From JANMMJ01 sp964543235 (GTDB taxonomy: Bacteria > Pseudomonadota > Alphaproteobacteria > Rhizobiales > Aestuariivirgaceae), in contig CAZIXE010000026.1 in the NCBI GenBank assembly GCA_964543235.1, positions 1 to 50,597 on the forward strand: a stretch of 50,597 bases of DNA, in the 5' to 3' direction. The notes beneath the pieces are model-generated. The model had not been told where the DNA came from and did no database searches. It saw nothing but the letters and a program-made list of their open reading frames with translations. Positions 33,243-42,163 of the stretch are shown here, piece by piece. The first letter of the stretch is position 1. Each line of letters begins with the position of its first letter. The translations under genes and the position numbers were made by a program.

Positions 33243-34168
33243 CTCTGCTCATGGCTACGGTCTCCAGCGCCGCCGAGGCGGCGCAGGCCATCGCGTATGG
33301 CGCGGATATTCTGGACGTCTCCGGTACCGAACACACGACCGCCCAGTCAATCATACGCGATGCTCCGTCTCGATGCCGGATTTGTGCCGCTTTTGACGGA
33401 CCTGCCATAGCCTTCGTCCGGGACCTGGAGGTGCCGGGAAAGGCCGTGTGGACGATTTCCGCCGTTGCGGCCGCTACGGCGTCTGCATCGCAGCGGCCGC
33501 TCCCCGCAGGCGCGCGCGGCTTGCTGCTGCGGCCTGCCGGCAATGCGCGGCTTTTCGACGCCTTCGATCCTGCCATGCTCGCAAAATTCGTGGAGACTTG
33601 CCACGAGGCGGGCCTGGAAGCCTGGATCGGCGGGCCCCTTGAACCACCCGACATTCCCCGCTTGCTCGAACATGAGCCCGATGTGATTTGTCTGGATGGC
33701 CCTGGAGGACCAGACTACGCCGCGCTCGTGAAGCCCCGGCCGCAACCGGAACCCGCCGCTGCAATGGCAGACGGAGCGGATGCCTCAGATCGCATCATCG
33801 TACGCGACTTCGTTCTACCCGTGAACATTGGAGCTTACGGTTTCGAGCGGAACAAACCTCAGCGGGTGAGATTTAACGTGGAGGCTGAGGTTCGCAAACT
33901 CTCCCCCCATCCTGAGCATATCCAAGATGTCTTCTCATATGACATCATCCTCGACAGCATCCGGACGCTCACGGCGGCCGGCCATACGACGCTGGTCGAA
34001 ACCCTCGCGGAGCGCACGGCCCAGCGCATCTTGCAGCACAGTGAGGTGCTCTCGGTCACGGTTCGCGTGGAGAAGCTCGATCTCGGTCCGGGAGCCGTGG
34101 GCATCGAGATCGTGCGGCGGCGGCCTGTCCCCGCTGCCCGGTTGCGCTCAGGCGCTGCCAAGGAATGA
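33239..34168 (+). CDS. Fusion of a degenerate MfnB-like domain and a FolB-like dihydroneopterin aldolase domain
   Basis: A 309-residue two-domain protein. Residues 1-165 resemble (5-formylfuran-3-yl)methyl phosphate synthase (MfnB/DUF556): the opening TLLMATVSSAAEAAQAIAYG and GADILDVSG match, as does the end FVETCHEAGLEAWIGGPL. Where MfnB has the Schiff-base lysine (DVKNP) this has DVSGT, and the later catalytic Lys and Asp positions are also replaced, with a middle segment shortened. A proline-rich linker (about 165-183) leads to a FolB-like domain with NIGAYGFERN (catalytic Glu203), TLVETLAER and RVEKL (Lys279), all intact. The second half probably serves pterin synthesis; the first may be structural. 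Overlaps neighbours on both sides. Confidence 0.85.
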   Translation: MTLLMATVSSAAEAAQAIAYGADILDVSGTEHTTAQSIIRDAPSRCRICAAFDGPAIAFVRDLEVPGKAVWTISAVAAATASASQRPLPAGARGLLLRPAGNARLFDAFDPAMLAKFVETCHEAGLEAWIGGPLEPPDIPRLLEHEPDVICLDGPGGPDYAALVKPRPQPEPAAAMADGADASDRIIVRDFVLPVNIGAYGFERNKPQRVRFNVEAEVRKLSPHPEHIQDVFSYDIILDSIRTLTAAGHTTLVETLAERTAQRILQHSEVLSVTVRVEKLDLGPGAVGIEIVRRRPVPAARLRSGAAKE

Positions 34169-34719
34169 CCATTGCGCGGCAGGACCAGCGCTGGGCCTGG
34201 GCGCTCACCGGCTCCGGTCACTTCTTCACGGAGTGTCTCGACATGATGCGCGGTCTCACCAATCTCGACATTTTTGTGAGCAAGGCTGCAGCCGAAGTCG
34301 TGCGGATGTACAAGAAGGAACTCCGCCTGCCGGAAGATGCGCATATCTATCGCGATGTGACGGCTAGCGCCGCTCCGGTCGGCAAGTTCTACAAGGGAGT
34401 TTACCACACGCTTGTCGTCGCTCCTGCGACCTCCAATACGGTGGCCAAATGCGTCTATGGCATCTCCGATAATCTGGCGACCAACGTCTTTGCGCAAGCG
34501 GGGAAATGCCGGGTGCCGGCGATCGTCTTTGCCTGCGATACCGCGCCTGAACTCGACACCATGGCGCCCTCGGGCATGGTCAAGGTTTACCCGCGGCGCA
34601 TTGACCTCGAAAACACGGAGAAGCTGAAGGCTTTTGAGGCGACCACCGTCGTCGAGTCGCTCGCGGAATTGGCCAGAGCCGTCGAACAGCGCAAATCAGA
34701 GCTTGCCGGAAATGGCTGA
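34165..34719 (+). CDS. afpA: Archaeal-type flavoprotein (AfpA/DmrB-like, putative dihydromethanopterin reductase)
   Basis: A 184-residue FMN-binding protein of the flavoprotein/PPC-decarboxylase fold. Markers are AWALTGSGHFFTECLDMM, FVSKAAAEVVRMY and the conserved VVAPATSNTVAKCVYGISDN. In archaea DmrB reduces dihydromethanopterin; methylotroph homologues sit in H4MPT gene clusters and are assigned the same role. It overlaps the preceding fusion gene by four bases and the following gene by eight, in a single plus-strand operon. Confidence 0.88.
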   Translation: MTIARQDQRWAWALTGSGHFFTECLDMMRGLTNLDIFVSKAAAEVVRMYKKELRLPEDAHIYRDVTASAAPVGKFYKGVYHTLVVAPATSNTVAKCVYGISDNLATNVFAQAGKCRVPAIVFACDTAPELDTMAPSGMVKVYPRRIDLENTEKLKAFEATTVVESLAELARAVEQRKSELAGNG

Positions 34720-36109
34720 TCGGCTCCTCTTCCTGACCGGTCACCTGGCCGAGGCGCGATTGCGAAAAATCATTGCTGCGGCGAACACGGACAGCGCGGA
34801 TTGGCGCGTTGTCGACATCGGCGTGAAGGTTGCAGCGTTGATGACAGAGGCGATTATCGAGCGCCGCCTGGCGCAGCCGGTCGCCGCCGACCGGGTCGTT
34901 CTGCCGGGCCGCTGCCGAGTCGATCTCGACAGGCTTACAGCGCGATTTGGCGTTCCCTTTGTTCGCGGCCCCGATGAGTTGCGCGATCTTCCACGGTTTC
35001 TGGGCCGCGGTGGCATGGAGCCTGACCTGTCGCGCCATGATACCCGGATTTTTGCCGAGATTGTCGATGCACCGCAGATCACCACCACCGCGATCGTCGA
35101 GCGCGCGCGGAACATGCGTGCGGCAGGGGCTGACGTCATCGATGTCGGTTGCCTGCCGGACACGCCGTTTCCGCACCTCGACGAAGCAGTTCGCGCCCTG
35201 AAGCAGGAGGATTTCGCCGTCAGCGTCGACTCGGCAGATATGGCCGAACTGGCGCGGGGCGCCAGGGGCGGAGCCGATTATCTCCTTAGTCTCAATGGCG
35301 AGACCCTAAGCATCGCCGCCGATACCGGCGCTACACCTGTTCTTGTTCCAGGTACCCACGGCAAGTTGAAGACTTTGTTTGCCGCTATGGAACGGGCCGA
35401 TGCAATGGGCCTCCGCTATATCGTCGATCCGGTGCTTGATCCCATACACTTTGGCTTCTCCCAGTCCCTGCAGCGTTATGCTGAAGTCCGCAGGAGGTAT
35501 CCTGCGGCGGAGATGCTCATGGGCACGGGCAATCTGACTGAGCTGACCGACGCGGACAGCGCCGGCGTTACCGCGGTTCTTATGGGAATCTGTTCCGAGC
35601 TTGCGATCCGCAACGTCTTGGTAGTGAATGTGAGTCCACACACCCGCAGGACCATTGAGGAACACGATGCGGCCCGCCGTATCATGTATGCGGCCAGATC
35701 CGACACTAGCCTGCCAAGGGACTATAGCGACATGCTTCTCCAGGTCCATGACAGAAGCCCCTTCCCGTCGCTGCCGCAGGAGATCGCCGAACTAGCCTCA
35801 GGGGTCCGCGACCGGAACTTCCGCATCGAAACTGCCGAGGATGGCATCCACGTCTACAACAGTGAAGGACATCACGTTGCGCGCGACGCCATGAGCCTGT
35901 TCCCGAAGCTCGATGTCGGGAATGATGGTCCGCACGCATTCTATCTCGGAGCCGAGTTGATGAAAGCCGAACTCGCTTATCGTCTCGGAAAGCGTTATGC
36001 GCAGGACGAGCCATTGAATTGGGGTGTTGCCGACAAGCGGCCTGTTTCAGACATGACACGGCAGGCCGCGGCGGGCCATACTTTGCGCGCCAGGCATGGA
36101 AGGTCTTGA
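34712..36109 (+). CDS. DUF6513 and dihydropteroate synthase-like protein (H4MPT synthesis)
   Basis: A 465-residue protein. The N-terminal 120 residues form the DUF6513 region (LLFLTGHLAEARLRKII). A dihydropteroate synthase-like TIM barrel follows, with ARNMRAAGADVIDVGCLPD and GLRYIVDPVLDPIHFGF, and then a C-terminal extension containing GPHAFYLGAELMKAELAYRLGKRY. This protein occurs in all H4MPT-using bacteria I know of and is thought to replace the archaeal enzyme that joins the pterin to the aromatic amine. ATG at 34712 overlaps afpA by eight bases. The next gene starts 14 bases before its stop. Confidence 0.88.
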   Translation: MADRLLFLTGHLAEARLRKIIAAANTDSADWRVVDIGVKVAALMTEAIIERRLAQPVAADRVVLPGRCRVDLDRLTARFGVPFVRGPDELRDLPRFLGRGGMEPDLSRHDTRIFAEIVDAPQITTTAIVERARNMRAAGADVIDVGCLPDTPFPHLDEAVRALKQEDFAVSVDSADMAELARGARGGADYLLSLNGETLSIAADTGATPVLVPGTHGKLKTLFAAMERADAMGLRYIVDPVLDPIHFGFSQSLQRYAEVRRRYPAAEMLMGTGNLTELTDADSAGVTAVLMGICSELAIRNVLVVNVSPHTRRTIEEHDAARRIMYAARSDTSLPRDYSDMLLQVHDRSPFPSLPQEIAELASGVRDRNFRIETAEDGIHVYNSEGHHVARDAMSLFPKLDVGNDGPHAFYLGAELMKAELAYRLGKRYAQDEPLNWGVADKRPVSDMTRQAAAGHTLRARHGRS

Positions 36110-36674
36110 CGTGCCGCTGATCAGGGAAGCGATCCTCACCACCATGGACCGCTCAGGCAGGATCCAGATCGCACCGCTTGGTCTTATCGCCGACGGTAGC
36201 CATTGGATCATCGCGCCATTTCGTCCGTCACTGACCCTCGACAACCTCGAACAGGTGCCCTTCGCCGCCGCCAGCCACACGGACGACGTTCGTGTGTTTG
36301 CCGGTTGTCTCACCGGCCGCCGCGATTGGCCGCTGGCCCCGAGTGAAAACATAGCTGTACCGCGACTCCATGATGCCCTGAGCCACTGGGAACTCGAAGT
36401 CGTGGAACGCCTTGACGACGAGTTGCGTCCCCGCTTCCGTTGCAGGCTCCTCGCGGCGGTCACGCATGCACCGTTCCCAGGTTACACGAGGGCCAAGTAC
36501 GCAGTGATCGAGGCAGCAATTCTCTCAAGCCGGTTGCACCTGCTGCCCCGAGAAAAGGTCGAGACCGAGATTGCCTATCTGCAGATTGCCGTTTCCAAGA
36601 CCGCAAGTCCCGAGGATGTCGAAGCCTGGGAATGGCTGATGGAGAAGATCCGGGGCTACTACCGTGGCCAATAG
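36096..36674 (+). CDS. DUF447 family flavin-binding split-barrel protein (H4MPT cluster)
   Basis: A 192-residue protein with the DUF447 pattern: REAILTTMDRSGRIQIAPLG, a central HTDDVRVFAGCLTGRRDWPL, then AVTHAPFPGYTRAKYAVIEA and a helical end. Such proteins have an FMN-binding split-barrel fold and occur both in methanogens and in H4MPT-dependent methylotrophs, where they are needed for H4MPT-linked C1 oxidation, but the reaction is not defined. It is the last gene of the plus-strand operon starting at 32715, followed by hairpins before the convergent fae gene. Confidence 0.85.
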   Translation: MEGLDVPLIREAILTTMDRSGRIQIAPLGLIADGSHWIIAPFRPSLTLDNLEQVPFAAASHTDDVRVFAGCLTGRRDWPLAPSENIAVPRLHDALSHWELEVVERLDDELRPRFRCRLLAAVTHAPFPGYTRAKYAVIEAAILSSRLHLLPREKVETEIAYLQIAVSKTASPEDVEAWEWLMEKIRGYYRGQ

Positions 36675-36677
36675 AAA

Positions 36678-36719
36678 AGGGGCCTTGCAGCCCCTCTCCC
36701 GTGTTTCGACCTAGTCGAA
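36678..36719. terminator. Hairpins between the convergent DUF447 and fae genes
   Basis: AGGGGC at 36678-36683 pairs with GCCCCT at 36690-36695, just after the DUF447 stop. TTCGAC at 36705-36710 pairs with GTCGAA at 36714-36719. Neither is followed by a long T run, but both lie in the 123-base convergent gap, where terminators for both strands are needed. The rest of the gap shows no gene. Confidence 0.45.
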
Positions 36720-36797
36720 CCCGAAGATGGCAGCCAACCGGCGAAGGAGTCCGGGAGGCATAGGCTCCGGAGTAGTCTCCTCGCGGCTGGTTCGTTC

Positions 36798-37307
<510 letters not shown>

Positions 37308-37344
37308 TGCCTCAGTCCTCCCTGGCATGAACCATGTTTAGCTA

Positions 37345-37366
37345 TGCCGCCAGGCATCCGGCGGCA
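37345..37366 (-). promoter_or_regulatory. Stem-loop in the region upstream of fae
   Basis: TGCCGCC at 37345-37351 and GGCGGCA at 37360-37366 form a perfect 7-base-pair stem with an eight-base loop, 38 bases before the fae start. It may end transcripts from the upstream operon or lie in the fae leader. No promoter could be assigned with confidence. Confidence 0.35.
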
Positions 37367-37453
37367 CGAAGGTAGTCTATCCTTGTTCGCAGCGCCCGCG
37401 CTTATCGGCGGACCGGTTGGCCAGATAGCGGCAGAACTCTCCGCCGCCACTAA

Positions 37454-38314
37454 TCAACCACTCTCCGGCTCTTGCCGCAAGATGCTCAGCAACCTTTCGC
37501 AAAAAAGAGTTGCAACGGTAAAGTCCGCCGAGGTGCCCGGGTTGAGCCCCCGCGCCTTGATCGCGCGATCGAGGCTTAGCAGTGCGGGCACAGGCGCTTC
37601 GCCGGCGCCAAGCCGCTCCAGCAATTTGTTCGCCTCGGCCTTCACCCACACCGCCTCGTTCATGCCCCACTTCCGGATGACGTGAGTGTCGAGGTGGTTC
37701 GAGAGAAATGCCAGATAGGTCGCCGTTTGCGGCCACCAAGGCGCGCCGGGGAGCGGCGCCGCAGACCTGAAAGCTTCAAGTCCAAGGACAAAGACATCGC
37801 GGTAACCGTCCGCGAAGGCTCGTGCGATCCGGTCTCGTTGAGAGGCCGATTCCATGATGAGCCGCAGTGGCAAGTCCGGCTCCATGGCAAGGTCATGCTG
37901 CTCCACCCGCCCCAGGCCGCCCGGATTGGCGAGCCTGATGGCCGCAAAAACGTGTTTTGAATCAGAGACTTGCATGGAGTTCAGAACACTGAGGAGGCTT
38001 GCCTCCAATGACCGCTGCGCGCCATCCTCTGCGCGCGCGCCCTCAAAGGCCGCAGCCAGCGGAGCACAAAGCAGCAGAATGCCGAGATTGGTATTCGTTC
38101 CGGTCGCAGCAAGAGTAGCATCGACAGCGGCGAGGATCCTTTGGCCAACCGGGGCGCCTTTTCGCGCAAGATGCGCAGCCGATACTTCCGCACTGATCAG
38201 GAAGTCGCGTGCTTCCATGCCGTGTCCGCCGGCGAAGACATGCACATTGCCGGGTTTGAGCGCTTCGATTTCCGCTCGACAGGCCGCAATGAATGCCGAG
38301 GCGACAACGTTCAA
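37454..38314 (-). CDS. CitG-like triphosphoribosyl-dephospho-CoA synthase family protein (H4MPT cluster)
   Basis: A 286-residue helical protein of the CitG/MdcB family. Motifs include AEIEALKPGNVHVFAGGHGM near the N-terminus, GTNTNLGILLLCAPLAAAF in the middle and KARGLNPGTSADFTVATLF near the end, which carry the nucleotide-binding residues of the family. In methylotrophs a member of this family belongs to the H4MPT gene set and is presumed to make a ribosyl-phosphate intermediate for the cofactor. It overlaps the preceding ATP-grasp gene by four bases and is the last gene of that operon before fae. Confidence 0.88.
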   Translation of the reverse strand: MNVVASAFIAACRAEIEALKPGNVHVFAGGHGMEARDFLISAEVSAAHLARKGAPVGQRILAAVDATLAATGTNTNLGILLLCAPLAAAFEGARAEDGAQRSLEASLLSVLNSMQVSDSKHVFAAIRLANPGGLGRVEQHDLAMEPDLPLRLIMESASQRDRIARAFADGYRDVFVLGLEAFRSAAPLPGAPWWPQTATYLAFLSNHLDTHVIRKWGMNEAVWVKAEANKLLERLGAGEAPVPALLSLDRAIKARGLNPGTSADFTVATLFCERLLSILRQEPESG

Positions 38315-39225
38315 ATCACTGCCCTGAACACCGTCTTGCCGCGTGCGACCTGGAGAAGCGCCGCAGCAAGTTCATGGGCAATGTTGACGCTTGTCACCCG
38401 CTGAAGGCCGGACCAGGCCGGCATGCTGTTGACTTCCAGGACCTGATACTCGCCGTCGCGGTTGCGGATCATGTCAACGCCGCAGTAACTCGCCCCCACC
38501 GCCTCCGCGGCGCGGGTCGCAAGACTGGCGAGTTCGGGATCGAGCAGCGTCGCGCAGGGCTTGCCCCCTTGCTTCACGTTGGTAATCCAGCTTTGGCTGG
38601 ACCGTCTCATGGCCGCAATTGGTGTGCCGTCAATCACGAACACCCTGTAATCGTGGTATGACGTGCCTGAAACGGCGACAAAACGCTGCAAATAGTAGAT
38701 GCCGCTCACTTCCGCTTCGGTAGGCAGGTCATCCGCATGGTTGATCAGTCTGAGGCCTCGGCCCTGCGACCCGAACAGGGGCTTGAGTACCAGCGGTCCT
38801 TGCCCACCTGCCCGGGCGAGAATGCTTGCGGCCTCCGCGCGGCTTTCCACCGTCCAACTTTCGGGCATCGGGATCCCCGCCTGGCCCAGCAGGAAGCTTG
38901 TCATAGATTTGTCCACGCATCGCTCGATCGCCCGCGCATCATTCCAGACCGTTACCCCGAGCTCTCGTAGGGCGTGCAGAAATCCAAGCCGCTTGGTGAC
39001 CGCCTCGAACGACCCCTCAGAAACCGTACGAACCAGGGCAACCGCCGGAATGCCGCCGGGGAAAATGAGCCCGCCAGTTTCACCTGTTGCGAAGCCGCAA
39101 GTCTGCAGGGACAGGATTGTCACTGGGCAGCCAAGCCCTCGGAGTTGCCGGGCGATGGCCCCGGCATGTTTGTCGCCGGGCTCGGCAAATATGGCGACCA
39201 GGGGGCTGTCAGGCGAACGACGCAT
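38311..39225 (-). CDS. RimK-like ATP-grasp ligase (H4MPT or methylofuran glutamylation)
   Basis: A 304-residue ATP-grasp protein, similar to RimK and to the archaeal MptN that adds glutamate to the pterin cofactor. Visible parts are the pre-ATP-grasp region (VWNDARAIERCVDKSMTSFL), the ATP-binding loop PLVLKPLFGSQGRGLRLI and the metal-binding end YQVLEVNSMPAWSGLQ. The ATG at 39225 lies within the last codons of mch (17-base overlap); the frame runs further upstream but only as mch antisense-frame sequence. It probably attaches glutamate to H4MPT precursors or to methylofuran; which one cannot be decided from sequence. Confidence 0.86.
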   Translation of the reverse strand: MRRSPDSPLVAIFAEPGDKHAGAIARQLRGLGCPVTILSLQTCGFATGETGGLIFPGGIPAVALVRTVSEGSFEAVTKRLGFLHALRELGVTVWNDARAIERCVDKSMTSFLLGQAGIPMPESWTVESRAEAASILARAGGQGPLVLKPLFGSQGRGLRLINHADDLPTEAEVSGIYYLQRFVAVSGTSYHDYRVFVIDGTPIAAMRRSSQSWITNVKQGGKPCATLLDPELASLATRAAEAVGASYCGVDMIRNRDGEYQVLEVNSMPAWSGLQRVTSVNIAHELAAALLQVARGKTVFRAVI

Positions 39226-40159
39226 TGAGGAGATCCAGTTCGATCTTGCCCTGTCTGTGGGTCTCACCGCTTTCGATTGACGTAACCATGACGCCGGCGG
39301 GACTGAAGAGCAGCGGATCGATGGCATAGAAGTCGCCATTGAACGCATTGAAAACTTCGGCAAAAGGCCGCCCGAAATCCCGCGAACTGCAGCTGGGGAG
39401 CGCTTCGGCCAATTCCTTCGCGGCTGAGGCATCGCCACGTACAAACAAGTGCACCTGCCCGCCATAGATGATTGCGTCGTTGGTCCGTCCCATCGAAGTG
39501 ACGAAATCGGGATGTGGTGGGCATAGCGGCGCTGATGCCAGGCCCTCGACGACGTTGCCTAAGGGGAATTTGAGCGTGTGGACCTTGTGCAGCGCGACCT
39601 CGAGCACGCGAGATACGACCTGGACCGATCCCGCCAGACTTTGCGTTGGTGCGTAGATGATCGTCAGGTTTTCCGGCGCGACATGGCAGTCGTGACACAA
39701 CATGGCGACAATCTCGGGAGGTGGCGGCTGATGGGTCTCCAGGACAATGGTCGCATATCGCGAACTATCGCGATATCCGATCTCGGCGAAGATCTCCTCC
39801 TTCTGGGCGAGAGCCCGGGCAGGGCCAGAACCGAGCGCCACAAAATTGCCATGTGACAGCCGCCATCCGGCATATTGACTTGCCAGACAGGCAATGACCG
39901 GCTGCGATGACCGCACGACGAGCCGCCACGGCCATGAAGGTGAGGCCATGTCGGGCGCGATGTGGACTTGACCCAGCCCGCCCATGCAGATTTCGGCGAT
40001 TGCCAGCCCCGCCGCGATGCTGCCGCGTTGGGTCGCACCGGCATCGACCAGCCGCTCGCCGCTCGCGCCGCGCAGGATTTCGATACCAAGCGCATTTCCT
40101 TCCGCGGCAACTGCCTCCAGGAGTTGAAAGGCGCGGTCATTGATACTGTATGTCTTCAC
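39209..40159 (-). CDS. mch: Methenyltetrahydromethanopterin cyclohydrolase
   Basis: A 316-residue protein of normal Mch length, catalysing hydrolysis of methenyl-H4MPT to formyl-H4MPT in the cytoplasm. Characteristic segments are AAGLAIAEICMGGLGQVHIA, SQYAGWRLSHGNFVALGSGP and SMGRTNDAIIYGGQVHLFV. The start is GTG at 40159, overlapping the stop of the upstream ATP-grasp gene (GTGA) and served by GGGAGGA eight bases before it; the longer frame from 40183 would cover that ribosome site. It follows mtdB in the pathway. Confidence 0.95.
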   Translation of the reverse strand: MKTYSINDRAFQLLEAVAAEGNALGIEILRGASGERLVDAGATQRGSIAAGLAIAEICMGGLGQVHIAPDMASPSWPWRLVVRSSQPVIACLASQYAGWRLSHGNFVALGSGPARALAQKEEIFAEIGYRDSSRYATIVLETHQPPPPEIVAMLCHDCHVAPENLTIIYAPTQSLAGSVQVVSRVLEVALHKVHTLKFPLGNVVEGLASAPLCPPHPDFVTSMGRTNDAIIYGGQVHLFVRGDASAAKELAEALPSCSSRDFGRPFAEVFNAFNGDFYAIDPLLFSPAGVMVTSIESGETHRQGKIELDLLNASFA

Positions 40160-41316
40160 GCAGGCAGTCCTCCCAGAAGGCACTTCATCTGTCTTTCCCG
40201 CAATGCCAGAATTTCCAGGGTTCCTGACCGGGTATCGGCATCAGCCGTAACGGTGCAAAGCGGCCACCCTGCCTCAACCCGCGTTCCGGCCCCTTGCCGG
40301 TCGAGCGCCCAATCAGGCCACGCAATTTCTGGCACGGCGGCAATCGTCTCTTCCGCGTAAACAATTGCCGCAGCACGGAAATTCCTTTGAACTGGCACCG
40401 AGTGAGGCAGCTCGCCCCGGCACGCTGCGATATGCGCCTGCATTAGCCAGCCCGCCTCGTCGTCAAATATGTCCACAGTGGCACCTGGGCGCGGATTGAC
40501 TTCAAGCAGCCAGTACTCGCGGCCATTGACGATAAAGTCGGCGCTGTTCAGACCCCTCAGGCCGTAGGCTTCAGCAATCTGGCCAACGGCCTCTGCCAGC
40601 TTCGCAGTCAGTTTCGGCTCGATCTGCGCCGGCCTGATGGCCCCGCCATAGCGGTATGGTTCATCGGGAGTCGGAGCACTCCATTGCTCGCTGAAGCCGG
40701 CCACGACAGCGCGCGACCGATCGGCCAGAAAAAGTGCTGAAACTGCCGTACCGCAGACCTGCCTCTGATAGTAGCTGTCGGCGTGAGGAGCCTGCTTCGC
40801 TATAGCGCCGACAACATGAGAGCCACCGGAGCCGCCCCGCTGTTTCCGGAGCCAGCCATCGGGCGAGGCCGGCGGCTCCTGCAGCGTAGCCGGATGTGGT
40901 ATTCCCAGCCTTGCGCATGTAATGGCGAAATCAGCCGGATCCTTGGTTTGAGCCACAACGGCCGGATCGTTCCCCAGGATGCTGAACTCACGGCCAACTG
41001 CTTCCAGAGCGGCGACCTTGGCTTCGAATCCACTCCCGTAGATCACCCCGAGCGGGTTCCGGCCATCTGCCAGGCTGCGCAGCGTTTGCATGATCGCCTC
41101 GCGCTCGAATCCGGCCGCAAAATCGCCTTGCACGGGTTCGGCCTCGCCCGCATCGAGCGTGTCGAGATCACAAAAGAAGTCGGCCGTCAGCGGCAGGAAT
41201 CCCGCCCGCGCGGCTGACTGCGCCAAGGCCCGTCCTGATGTCGCAGCGATCAGCACGGTCCTGCGCTCACGCTTGGGCAATTGAACGCGCAAGTATGAAT
41301 GCATCCCGGAAGTCAT
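40156..41316 (-). CDS. ATP-grasp protein of the H4MPT cluster (OrfY-like)
   Basis: An ATP-grasp protein of up to 386 residues. The C-terminal domain shows GLNSADFIVNGREYWLLEVN and PRPGATVDIFD, the metal and nucleotide motif of the DUF201-like ATP-grasp group; WLRKQRGGSGGSHV is the glycine-rich loop. Homologues called OrfY occur in bacterial H4MPT clusters and are required for the pathway, perhaps for glutamate chain extension. The start is uncertain: ATG at 41316 would overlap mtdB by 50 bases without a ribosome site; ATG at 41304, TTG at 41280 or GTG at 41256 (VLIAATSGRALAQSA) are alternatives, the last giving the shape seen in relatives. Confidence 0.85.
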   Translation of the reverse strand: MTSGMHSYLRVQLPKRERRTVLIAATSGRALAQSAARAGFLPLTADFFCDLDTLDAGEAEPVQGDFAAGFEREAIMQTLRSLADGRNPLGVIYGSGFEAKVAALEAVGREFSILGNDPAVVAQTKDPADFAITCARLGIPHPATLQEPPASPDGWLRKQRGGSGGSHVVGAIAKQAPHADSYYQRQVCGTAVSALFLADRSRAVVAGFSEQWSAPTPDEPYRYGGAIRPAQIEPKLTAKLAEAVGQIAEAYGLRGLNSADFIVNGREYWLLEVNPRPGATVDIFDDEAGWLMQAHIAACRGELPHSVPVQRNFRAAAIVYAEETIAAVPEIAWPDWALDRQGAGTRVEAGWPLCTVTADADTRSGTLEILALRERQMKCLLGGLPA

Positions 41317-42163
41317 AGCTCACTGGCTTTTTCGCAGCGATCATCTGCCGGAACAGACCGGACTCGGTACGGTACTTCACGTTACCGATCGTGAGCGGAC
41401 CGATGCCCACGGCCCCGTGCTGGCCAAGCTTCTGATCATCAGCCATCATCTCGAGGCCGGCGATGCCGGGCGGCGGCACGGCATTCACATCGGCAGCGAT
41501 CAGCAGGGACTTGGCAGCATCGATCGTGCTGTCATCCAGGACCTTCACTCCCGCCCTCGCGGCGCAAAGAACCACCGTCGATCCTTCGGCAATTGTGCGC
41601 TTCCTGGCGTCGCTGCTGCCGTCCGCAAACTGGGTCTCGACCGCAAACCGCTTCGCGATCTCTGCCGACGCCCGCTCCACTCGCGCCGTTCCGTCGTAGC
41701 CGACGAGGGTCACTCGGGCACCTTCCAGTGCTGCGATCACGGCGGAGGAATAGCCAACCACGCCCGTTGCGCCGAAAACGGCCACCCTTTGCCCCTTGAG
41801 AGACTCCCCTTTCCGCTTCAGTGAACGCTCCACGCAGGCAACCATTCCCGCCGCCGTCGTGAAAGATCCTGCGGGATCGGCGAACAGCGAGATCTCGAAA
41901 GGTGGAACCATTGCCTTGCGCGCGGCTTCCAGCATCTCCAGTGCAAGAACTGCATCCTTACCGGCAAAGAAGAACGCTGTGTTGACCCCCGATTGCGGCG
42001 GCCGCGAGAAGATGGCGTCCTGTACCAGTCCGCCCACCTCCTCGAGGGTTACGCCGGTGTACGTTACGATCGTGTCGAAGCCTGCATCGGCCGCCATGTT
42101 CACGTCAAATGGGCTCATGTGCTTCAGCGGCGTCACCATGTGCAGAATGTGTTTGTCAGCCAT
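41267..42163 (-). CDS. mtdB: NAD(P)-dependent methylene-tetrahydromethanopterin dehydrogenase
   Basis: A 298-residue MtdB, oxidising methylene-H4MPT to methenyl-H4MPT. The opening MADKHILHMVTPLKHMSPFD and the Rossmann motif VAVFGATGVVGYSSAVIAAL are diagnostic of the MtdA/MtdB family; its place between mptG and the cyclohydrolase operon supports MtdB over MtdA. ATG at 42163 overlaps mptG by eight bases, with purine-rich GGGAGATCGAGG upstream. It acts directly on the product of Fae. NADP or NAD preference cannot be read from sequence with certainty. Confidence 0.94.
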   Translation of the reverse strand: MADKHILHMVTPLKHMSPFDVNMAADAGFDTIVTYTGVTLEEVGGLVQDAIFSRPPQSGVNTAFFFAGKDAVLALEMLEAARKAMVPPFEISLFADPAGSFTTAAGMVACVERSLKRKGESLKGQRVAVFGATGVVGYSSAVIAALEGARVTLVGYDGTARVERASAEIAKRFAVETQFADGSSDARKRTIAEGSTVVLCAARAGVKVLDDSTIDAAKSLLIAADVNAVPPPGIAGLEMMADDQKLGQHGAVGIGPLTIGNVKYRTESGLFRQMIAAKKPVSYDFRDAFILARSIAQA

